Shown here piece after piece: positions 1 through 5,045 of a DNA stretch of 5,045 bases (the first letter of the stretch is position 1; each line of letters begins with the position of its first letter). A program made the translations under genes and the position numbers. Source of the DNA: Bacteroidales bacterium (GTDB lineage Bacteria; Bacteroidota; Bacteroidia; Bacteroidales; VadinHA17); NCBI GenBank assembly GCA_003518245.1, contig DOZA01000345.1:1-5045 (forward strand), read 5' to 3'. The notes beneath the pieces are model-generated. The model was not told the DNA's origin and did not search any database. It worked only from the letters and a program-made list of their open reading frames with translations.

Positions 1-127
1 GATGATCTTTTACCGACTCCCATGAATAATTATAAATATTTCCGGCAAAGACGTCCTTCTGATCTGATTTACAACCATTTAGAAAGAAAACTATAAACCT
101 TATTAGAATGAAAATTATTCTAATCAT
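1..127 (-). CDS. N-terminal fragment of a predicted lipoprotein (continues beyond left edge)
   Basis: An open frame of 42 codons starts at the ATG at 127-125, only two bases after the mutarotase stop (TAA, tt, ATG), and runs off the left edge without a stop. The first residues form a classic short signal peptide: Arg-3, a hydrophobic stretch of Ile, Phe, Leu and Val from 4 to 16, then lipobox LNGC with lipidated Cys-19, followed by the polar linker KSDQKD and then VFAGNIYNYSWESVKDH. The only other open frame visible here with an ATG hits a stop after 22 codons and has no recognisable start context. The tight spacing implies translational coupling, making this the fifth gene of the operon. The mature sequence visible is too short to assign a family; a further glycan-degradation lipoprotein or lipid-anchored enzyme would fit the context, but that is a guess. 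Confidence 0.8.
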   Translation of the reverse strand, partial: MIRIIFILIRFIVFFLNGCKSDQKDVFAGNIYNYSWESVKDH

Positions 128-129
128 AA

Positions 130-555
130 TTAATAATTAAAATATATCTTATCCATATGATACCACCCCTCCTGTTCTTCAAAGATTCCTTCCTGCATTG
201 GATCGCATTTACTGAGCCACTCTATATTGCGGGGCTCTTCTGCCAGTTTTTTCATATTTTCTTCCAGGTTATCTCCCCAGTATTCATAATATGCAAATTC
301 ATACCAGTTACTGTCGGCCAGTTGCACAAGGTAAATTGAAAAGTTACGCATATTATATTTTTCCAGCAAATCCCTTACACCGGCATTTCCATCTGCATGC
401 AGTTTCTTATATTCATCAATTACCTCTGGTTTCACTTTAACAACCATTCCAACACGTTTTACATCTTTATGCCATTCCTTATTAATAACATTTTTGTCTT
501 TATTACAACTCATAACAAACAAGCTTAAGATTAACAACAGGTTAATAATTCTCAT
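130..555 (-). CDS. L-rhamnose mutarotase family (RhaM/DUF718) lipoprotein
   Basis: Likely converts between alpha and beta anomers of a free 6-deoxyhexose, L-rhamnose in characterised RhaM (YiiL) enzymes; with a GH95 neighbour, L-fucose or L-galactose is a reasonable alternative. The 141 residues begin with a signal peptide ending in FVMSC, lipidated Cys-17, followed by an alpha/beta ferredoxin-like dimeric-barrel domain from about 33 to 139. Recognisable blocks are KRVGMVVKVKPEVIDEYKKLH (33-53), where Tyr-49 and His-53 align with the active-site Tyr and His of the E. coli EYQRRH motif, then NFSIYL (71-76), the EEPRNIEW block ending at Trp-113, CDPMQ (117-121), and GWYHMDKIYF near the end. The NPIW that follows the active His in E. 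coli is ADGN here, so this is a divergent member. E. coli RhaM is about 104 residues, cytoplasmic and without a signal peptide; the lipoprotein form is the odd feature. It starts 16 bases after the peptidase stop behind an A-rich leader (CTAAAAAATACTGACT) with no Shine-Dalgarno. Confidence 0.83.
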   Translation of the reverse strand: MRIINLLLILSLFVMSCNKDKNVINKEWHKDVKRVGMVVKVKPEVIDEYKKLHADGNAGVRDLLEKYNMRNFSIYLVQLADSNWYEFAYYEYWGDNLEENMKKLAEEPRNIEWLSKCDPMQEGIFEEQEGWYHMDKIYFNY

Positions 556-571
556 AGTCAGTATTTTTTAG

Positions 572-2608
572 TTAGTTTAAATGTCCAAGGGCTTTTCTTA
601 CTGCCCTGAGCATTGGTTCTGAACTTACGGGCTCTCCTGTGGCTTCTTTCATCCACAGGTCTGGAGTAAGTTTGCCTATTTTACACATTCTTACCATTTC
701 TTCTGCAAAATCCTTTCCTTCGAAGTACTCCTCAAGTTGCATCAGGATAATATTTCCAAGGGCGTAACTGTGAAGGTAAAGGCTGCCACCAATGAAATGT
801 CCATATATTGATAGAATAGGCACATCACTTACACCGTATATGTCAGCAAAATATTCATTCCATATATCATTGGCAATATCAATTGTAGCTTTTTTAAGTT
901 CTTCTACAGAGGCCTCCGGATGATCATAGAACCAGTGCCATACCCTTATTTCATGAAGAGCATCAGCACCTATTTCACATACGAACCAGAATGCTGCCAG
1001 TGCGTTGAGTTCCTTTTCTTCATCACTGTATTCAGGGCTTAGACCAAGACCAACGATGTTACGGTAAGCAATAAGGTCAGCCATACATTCTGTAAAGGGA
1101 CTGCTGGGTATTCCCTTCAGGAAGTAATAATCAGTCATATACATTGATACATTCTGCTCTATGGTATGTCCCGTTTCATGCATACCGATCCTGTATCCCT
1201 TGTAATTAAGACCATACGGTTCAAACCTGGTCCTCAGATGCGCTTTGGCTCCTTTCATCTGGGGACCATTTGCATGACCACCTGACTGTACAGGATCGAC
1301 AATAACATGATTACCAAGGAAATCAGCCATTTCATCATTAAACCCTACCCTGCGAAGGATATTCGGCAGATCTTCCTGGAAGGAGATAGGATCCGGGTAC
1401 TTCTGCCTGATCAGATTATCAAGTTCATCCATGTTATACTCTGACTGGCCTGGGAAACCCGGATGCCAGATATCAAATGGTTCAAGTTCCCTTCCCAGCC
1501 GTTCCCTGAGGATATCAGCCAGCTGAGCTTTTTCTGGTGCTCCTACGATTGATTCAAGGAGACGGATAACCTTTTCCTCACTTAATTGCCGGTTATCAAA
1601 GGTCCTGGTTATATAAGTTGACCCTTCAGGATAAAGAACATCATCTGCCATTTTGGATTTCATCCTGAAATGAAGGTATTGGTACCTCCTGTCAGGTTCA
1701 GGAGTAAAATCCACCTCAACATACTGTTCTCCTTCCTTCCTGTATACTTTATTAGATTCAGGTTCCCAGTACATATCAGTTTCCCCGATCATGCATTCTG
1801 GTATGGTCTGATAAATAATATGCATAACTATATTGCTTATCATCCTCTGCCTGACCAGTGGATTTTCCCTTGTATAAAGTCCTTTGATCTCGTCTCTTAA
1901 CCCGTGATGACAATTAAGGCATGTACCCTCGGGGAAAAGGATTTCCATGTGAGGTGAGAAAATATGGTCCATTGAAATAATATAAGGCTTTTTGTAGTTC
2001 CCCAGTTCATCAGGCAGTAGCTCTTTATCTCTTTTTACCGAAGGATCCGATCTGTGATCGAACATATCACCGATACGTACCATTGCCCATTTCTTGCGGT
2101 TCCATTCCTTACCCATTTCCTCTTTTTCTTCCTGTGTATAATATGGAAAATTGAGGGCAATTGCGAAAGCAAGTTTGCTTTTATAATAATCTACCTCCGC
2201 TTTTGTATCCCCGAATAAACGATCTGTTTCTGTAACAGGTCTTCTTCGCGTAGTTACAGGTTCACTTAGTTCTAAAGAAATTTCTCTTATATGGCCCTTG
2301 ATAGCTTCATATTGTTTTTCAACAATATTAAAAACTTCATTCAATTCAGGGCCTGCTGGCACAAAATTCTTAATACAGAATTTCTTGAATGATTCAGCAT
2401 CGCCATCCTCACTGAACCATATGGACGCTACGTGATTAACTCCTCTGGAAATGCGTTCTTCCTCAGTCTCGCCATATTTATCAGTCAGTTCTTTTATAAC
2501 CTCTTGTGATGCTGCTTGAAGATCAATTACAGATTTATCTGCTTCTTTGTTAACACATGAAACTGATAAACCTATTATCAATATCAAAATGCCAAATTGA
2601 TGTTTCAT
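572..2608 (-). CDS. Lipoprotein zinc metallopeptidase (gluzincin, M3/M2-like) with a CXXCH motif
   Basis: Predicted zinc-dependent peptidase outside the cytoplasm, 678 residues. The signal peptide ends at GLSVSC, lipidated Cys-18. Zinc motif HETGH spans 477-481 (His-477 and His-481 as ligands, Glu-478 as catalytic base). Glu-507 in SSPFTECMAD follows 25 residues after His-481 and is the likely third ligand, the HExxH-x25-E arrangement of M3 peptidases; the PSSPFTECMADLIAYR stretch also resembles the second zinc helix of M2 (ACE-like) enzymes. The C-terminal region (about 596-678; IYGHFIGGSLYLHSYALGN, then ATGEPVSSEPMLRAV) resembles the end of M3/M32-type catalytic domains. The helical N-terminal half has ALNFPYYTQEEKEEMG and RKKWAMVRIGDMFDHR around 151-186 and, unexpectedly, CLNCHH at 230-235, a CXXCH heme-c attachment motif or possible metal site. 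The start is 30 bases after the propeller gene stop and 16 bases separate its stop from the mutarotase start. Peptidase class is well supported; exact family and substrate are not. Cleaving glycoproteins is an inference from context. Confidence 0.87.
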   Translation of the reverse strand: MKHQFGILILIIGLSVSCVNKEADKSVIDLQAASQEVIKELTDKYGETEEERISRGVNHVASIWFSEDGDAESFKKFCIKNFVPAGPELNEVFNIVEKQYEAIKGHIREISLELSEPVTTRRRPVTETDRLFGDTKAEVDYYKSKLAFAIALNFPYYTQEEKEEMGKEWNRKKWAMVRIGDMFDHRSDPSVKRDKELLPDELGNYKKPYIISMDHIFSPHMEILFPEGTCLNCHHGLRDEIKGLYTRENPLVRQRMISNIVMHIIYQTIPECMIGETDMYWEPESNKVYRKEGEQYVEVDFTPEPDRRYQYLHFRMKSKMADDVLYPEGSTYITRTFDNRQLSEEKVIRLLESIVGAPEKAQLADILRERLGRELEPFDIWHPGFPGQSEYNMDELDNLIRQKYPDPISFQEDLPNILRRVGFNDEMADFLGNHVIVDPVQSGGHANGPQMKGAKAHLRTRFEPYGLNYKGYRIGMHETGHTIEQNVSMYMTDYYFLKGIPSSPFTECMADLIAYRNIVGLGLSPEYSDEEKELNALAAFWFVCEIGADALHEIRVWHWFYDHPEASVEELKKATIDIANDIWNEYFADIYGVSDVPILSIYGHFIGGSLYLHSYALGNIILMQLEEYFEGKDFAEEMVRMCKIGKLTPDLWMKEATGEPVSSEPMLRAVRKALGHLN

Positions 2609-2638
2609 GATATTATGTTTTTAGATTAAATTCTATGG

Positions 2639-4027
2639 TTAATTAAAAGTTAATTCAACTTTATCAATTGCTGGTCTTGAAATATTCTCAGTTGTATCTT
2701 CCAGTCTGAATTCGAATTTGAAACCATAGGCTGTTGGTAATTTTGACAGGTTAATTTCTGCCGGGATCGACTTGACTATTCTTGCAAATCCCTGCTTACG
2801 GGTATACTTTTCTGTCACTTTTCGCCAGTCAGTCCATTTGTCAATTTCTCCATCTCCATCTTTATCGGCTCCGACCCTGGCTTCAACCTTTTCGACCCAT
2901 GGTCCGCTACTTATATAATCATACTCTTCTGGCTGAACAAGCAGGTAAAATTTTCCTTCGGCAAATCCCATTGTCGGATCGGGGTGCATTCTCTCACCCA
3001 GTTCTCCACCCCATTCAAATTGCTTATCTATTGAGTCACTGATCCAGTAAGCCAGATGAATACGACCCTCAGCAGGATCGAAATCACAAAAGATATAGTA
3101 TTGTGATCCTACCTTGAAGACTGTGTAATCGCCGAAAGCATCCTGGGGAGGTTCATGTATCTCATACCTGTATGCTTCCAGTGTGGTACCATGAATATAG
3201 GTATCATATTCTCCTGTGGATTTAGTTCTCTCGTCTATTGGAGGGGAATATTCATGAGGTTTAAAACCATTTATCCCGTCAGGGCTGTCAGCATGTCCGG
3301 CAAGGGGTGAATCCCATCCATTTCGTCTGGCATTTATCGGATCCCAGTCTTCATAAATAAGATGAAAAGTTCCATCTTCATCTCTAAGTATTCCTGCATC
3401 CGACCCGTGGGAAGGATCTTCAAATACCAGGCCTATGTCAGTATATATGCCATCAGTGAGGTCTTCATCTATGACAAGATGAGGATCCTCATCATTGGGC
3501 ATATCGTAATAAATATAGAATTTACCATCAGCGTATTCTGCAGTTGTAACCCATGAGCTGTTAGTAACCTGACCCATATGTTCCCATTTTGCCATATCAC
3601 TGCTATGCCAGGCGTGGTAACCTCCAACTCCTTCAATCTCACCCGGTTCATCAAGGATCCAGTAATCATCCTCAGCTACACATATCAATACCGGTGCATT
3701 GCAGGCATCATTGGGACCAATGTTATCTACCTTTTCCCAATTATCCCATTTAGGTGATTGTTTGAACGTAATTGATTCGGGCTTTTTCCGGTTATCGAAA
3801 GTTCTAATGATACTCTCATAAGTACCATTAACACTTTTAGGCTCAACACAATCATCCTGGAATGCAAGATTTTCGCTATTACTCATATTCAGTTCCCATT
3901 CACTCTGGCTGTCAATAATCCATGATGCCGACTCAGAATTATCAATACATCCTGAAAAAAGAATGACTAAAATTAAAATAATCACCAGAAGGTTACAGGT
4001 TCTTTTATCAGCTAATTTTATTTCCAT
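2639..4027 (-). CDS. Lipoprotein with GH43/GH117-like five-bladed beta-propeller, putative glycoside hydrolase
   Basis: Probably a glycan-acting protein; the substrate is unknown. The 462 residues begin with a signal peptide (hydrophobic 13-24) and lipobox LFSGC, lipidated Cys-27. Residues 28-95 form a short segment ending in SPKWDNWEKV, before the propeller. Five propeller-like repeats follow, each with an aromatic G/DxYY/FYL-type strand: about 108-153 (DDYWIL), 159-204 (GKFYIYYD), 208-260 (SDAGILRDEDGTFHLIYED), 298-342 (SQYYIFCDFD), 348-400 (DPTMGFAEGKFYLL). Asp-210 sits where GH43-type propellers carry an active-site Asp at the start of a blade strand. The first blade begins NAPVL, where many GH43 proteins have a catalytic Asp followed by Pro, so activity is not assured. 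Residues 388-396 (DKDGDGEID) look like a calcium-binding loop. A C-terminal beta tail ends in DKVELTFN. The ATG is 6 bases after the GH95 stop, with A/T-rich sequence and no Shine-Dalgarno. Fold assignment is by eye; a non-catalytic sugar-binding propeller is the main alternative. Confidence 0.7.
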   Translation of the reverse strand: MEIKLADKRTCNLLVIILILVILFSGCIDNSESASWIIDSQSEWELNMSNSENLAFQDDCVEPKSVNGTYESIIRTFDNRKKPESITFKQSPKWDNWEKVDNIGPNDACNAPVLICVAEDDYWILDEPGEIEGVGGYHAWHSSDMAKWEHMGQVTNSSWVTTAEYADGKFYIYYDMPNDEDPHLVIDEDLTDGIYTDIGLVFEDPSHGSDAGILRDEDGTFHLIYEDWDPINARRNGWDSPLAGHADSPDGINGFKPHEYSPPIDERTKSTGEYDTYIHGTTLEAYRYEIHEPPQDAFGDYTVFKVGSQYYIFCDFDPAEGRIHLAYWISDSIDKQFEWGGELGERMHPDPTMGFAEGKFYLLVQPEEYDYISSGPWVEKVEARVGADKDGDGEIDKWTDWRKVTEKYTRKQGFARIVKSIPAEINLSKLPTAYGFKFEFRLEDTTENISRPAIDKVELTFN

Positions 4028-4033
4028 TAAAAT

Positions 4034-5045
4034 TTACTTTGTTATTATATATTCTTCACCAGATTTTGTCTGGAATTCATATAGATCACCATCATGTTTT
4101 TTTACTTTAATCTTCTGATTATCAAGTAATACCGATATACGTGACCGGCTTTTAACTGTACAGGAAATTCCTTTTTGAGAGCTAATTATAGCTTTAGTCC
4201 AGTCATTCTCTTCCCACTCAAGATCAATCTCAAAAGCTCCCCTTGCTTTCAGTCCTCTAAACGTACCTTCAGGCCAGGAATCCGGCAAAGCGGGAAGAAA
4301 TTCAATGTATCCGTTATGAGATTGAATTAACATTTCAGTAATGCCTGCTGTACCTCCGAAATTTCCATCTATCTGGAAGGGAGGATGTGCATCCATCATA
4401 TTGAGGTAAGTACCTCCGGGGCCAGCTCCATGCCATGGTGAATCCACCAGCATCAATTGCCTTCTAAGAAGCTTATAGGCTCTGTTGCCATCTCGAAGCC
4501 TGGCCCATAGATTCACTCTCCAACCCATTGCCCATCCTGTTGATTCATCCCCCCTATACTCCAGGACAACCTTTGATGCTTCAGCAAGTTCATGTGTTTT
4601 AAGCGGGTCAATTGATGTACCCGGATACAATCCCCAAAGATGGGATGTATGCCTGTGCTTGTCCTCAGGATTATCAACATCCTCTAACCACTCCTGCAGT
4701 TGTCCGTACCGTCCAATCTGGTAAGGAGGAAGCCGCTTTTTCTTCTTTGCCACTGAAGCTCTTAGATCACTATCCCTGCCAAGGATTTTCGATGCTTCAA
4801 TGAAATGTTCAAATAGCTCTCCAACCAGGGCATTATCACATGTTGAACCTGCGCAAATACCTATCGGTCTGTTTCTCGTTCCATCAGGATTATGTGTCCA
4901 CATGGGGTCACCACCCGGGCCATTCTCAGGTGATCCAGACGGATTAACCACCAGCCAGCCGTATTTTCGATGCTCCACCAGTGTCTGGTCAAAAAACATA
5001 GCAGCATCACGGATCAGGGGATAATAATCTTCAAGATATGCAGTA
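4034..5045 (-). CDS. GH95 alpha-L-fucosidase/alpha-L-galactosidase, C-terminal part (5' end outside window)
   Basis: Hydrolyses terminal alpha-L-fucosyl (classically alpha-1,2) or alpha-L-galactosyl residues by the inverting mechanism of family GH95. The frame is open to the right edge (336 visible residues), and the residues before Met-16 (TAYLEDYYPLIRDAA) fit the family, so that ATG is internal and the true start lies upstream. Family blocks in order: GWLVVNPSGSPENG (about 29-42), the QEWLED...HRHTSHLWGLYPG block (117-142), STGWAMGWRVNLWARLRDGNRAY (168-190 region), and DAHPPFQIDGNFGGTAGITEML (218-239 region); a beta-rich C-terminal domain follows to the end. By spacing and from memory of the Bifidobacterium AfcA enzyme, Glu-40 (SPEN) and Asp-226 (IDGNFG) are the likely counterparts of its catalytic Glu and Asp; the catalytic Asn pair is upstream and not visible. 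Signal peptide and cellular location cannot be seen. Stop TAA lies 6 bases before the next start, which implies translational coupling. Family is near certain; fucose versus L-galactose preference is open. Confidence 0.95.
   Translation of the reverse strand, partial: TAYLEDYYPLIRDAAMFFDQTLVEHRKYGWLVVNPSGSPENGPGGDPMWTHNPDGTRNRPIGICAGSTCDNALVGELFEHFIEASKILGRDSDLRASVAKKKKRLPPYQIGRYGQLQEWLEDVDNPEDKHRHTSHLWGLYPGTSIDPLKTHELAEASKVVLEYRGDESTGWAMGWRVNLWARLRDGNRAYKLLRRQLMLVDSPWHGAGPGGTYLNMMDAHPPFQIDGNFGGTAGITEMLIQSHNGYIEFLPALPDSWPEGTFRGLKARGAFEIDLEWEENDWTKAIISSQKGISCTVKSRSRISVLLDNQKIKVKKHDGDLYEFQTKSGEEYIITK

Larger units (their letters stand above)
1..5045 (-). other. Single transcription unit (operon) of carbohydrate/peptide-degradation genes
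   Basis: Five genes in the same direction are separated by 6 (4028-4033), 30 (2609-2638), 16 (556-571) and 2 (128-129) bases. None of these gaps is large enough for an independent promoter plus operator, and I see no Bacteroidota-type -33/-7 element in the 30-base gap and no terminator hairpin in any gap. The start codons are preceded by A/T-rich sequence, not AGGAGG-like sites, as is usual in Bacteroidota, so leader A-richness or coupling to the upstream stop probably drives initiation. The promoter must lie to the right of the window and the terminator to the left. No SusC/SusD pair or regulator is visible here, so whether this belongs to a classical polysaccharide utilisation locus cannot be decided from the window. 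Confidence 0.85.

Noticed and set aside
102..124. Perfect 8-base inverted repeat (ATTAGAAT / ATTCTAAT, 7-base loop) just after the mutarotase stop, a candidate terminator.
   Set aside because: The stem has only one G-C pair, no clean T-run follows on the minus strand, and the repeat lies within the signal-peptide codons of the next gene, which begins at 127. It is explained by Ile/Leu/Arg codons in AT-rich DNA. A role as a start-proximal hairpin cannot be excluded but has no support.
3469..3669. Minus-strand open frame of 66 codons in another frame within the propeller gene.
   Set aside because: It is fully inside the propeller coding sequence, which is continuous and has family-like repeats there, so no frameshift or nested gene is needed.
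1588..3830. Shared peptide RTFDNR, preceded by TY, in the peptidase (residues 335-340) and the propeller protein (75-80), with similar DNA.
   Set aside because: The match is short, the spacing from TY to RTFDNR differs (two versus four residues) and the flanking sequence does not align, so it is probably coincidental.
4997..4999. ATG as the possible start of the GH95 gene.
   Set aside because: The frame stays open upstream to the window edge with family-like residues (YPLIRDAA before MFF), and a start here would remove most of the catalytic domain.
157..5024. Several plus-strand open frames of 60-86 codons (for example 1670-1900, 2782-3042, 4485-4724, 4800-5024).
   Set aside because: All lie antisense inside well-supported minus-strand genes, have no recognisable domains or start signals, and their compositions look like reverse-complement shadows.

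Overview
The window looks like part of a polysaccharide- or glycoprotein-degradation locus from a bacterium of the Bacteroidota. This rests on moderately AT-rich DNA, back-to-back genes whose start codons are preceded by A/T-rich sequence without Shine-Dalgarno motifs, and a run of short Bacteroidota-style lipoprotein signal peptides (an Ile/Leu/Val/Phe-rich core ending in a small residue and Cys). A related marine or gut anaerobe outside the phylum cannot be excluded. There is no rRNA, tRNA, mobile element or CRISPR array to refine this.

Layout: all five genes lie on the minus strand and read from right to left. In order of transcription they are: (1) 4034-5045, the C-terminal part of a GH95 alpha-L-fucosidase/alpha-L-galactosidase, whose 5' end is beyond the right edge; (2) 2639-4027, a lipoprotein with a GH43/GH117-like five-bladed beta-propeller; (3) 572-2608, a large lipoprotein zinc metallopeptidase of the gluzincin type (HETGH plus a distal Glu) that also carries a CXXCH motif; (4) 130-555, a lipoprotein of the L-rhamnose mutarotase (RhaM/DUF718) family; (5) 1-127, the first 42 codons of a further lipoprotein that runs off the left edge. 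The gaps between genes are 6, 30, 16 and 2 bases, so they are almost certainly one operon. No promoter or terminator is visible; both ends of the transcript lie outside the window.

Inferred teamwork: GH95 removes terminal alpha-L-fucose or alpha-L-galactose, the propeller protein probably binds or hydrolyses another linkage of the same glycan, the mutarotase speeds anomer exchange of the freed deoxy-sugar outside the cytoplasm, and the metallopeptidase cuts peptides, possibly the protein part of a glycoprotein substrate. The four proteins whose N-termini are visible are all predicted lipoproteins, so the set probably acts in the periplasm or on the cell surface. The most unusual points are the possible heme-c (or metal) CXXCH site inside a metallopeptidase, the exported mutarotase, and the fifth gene, whose short visible part is easy to miss.
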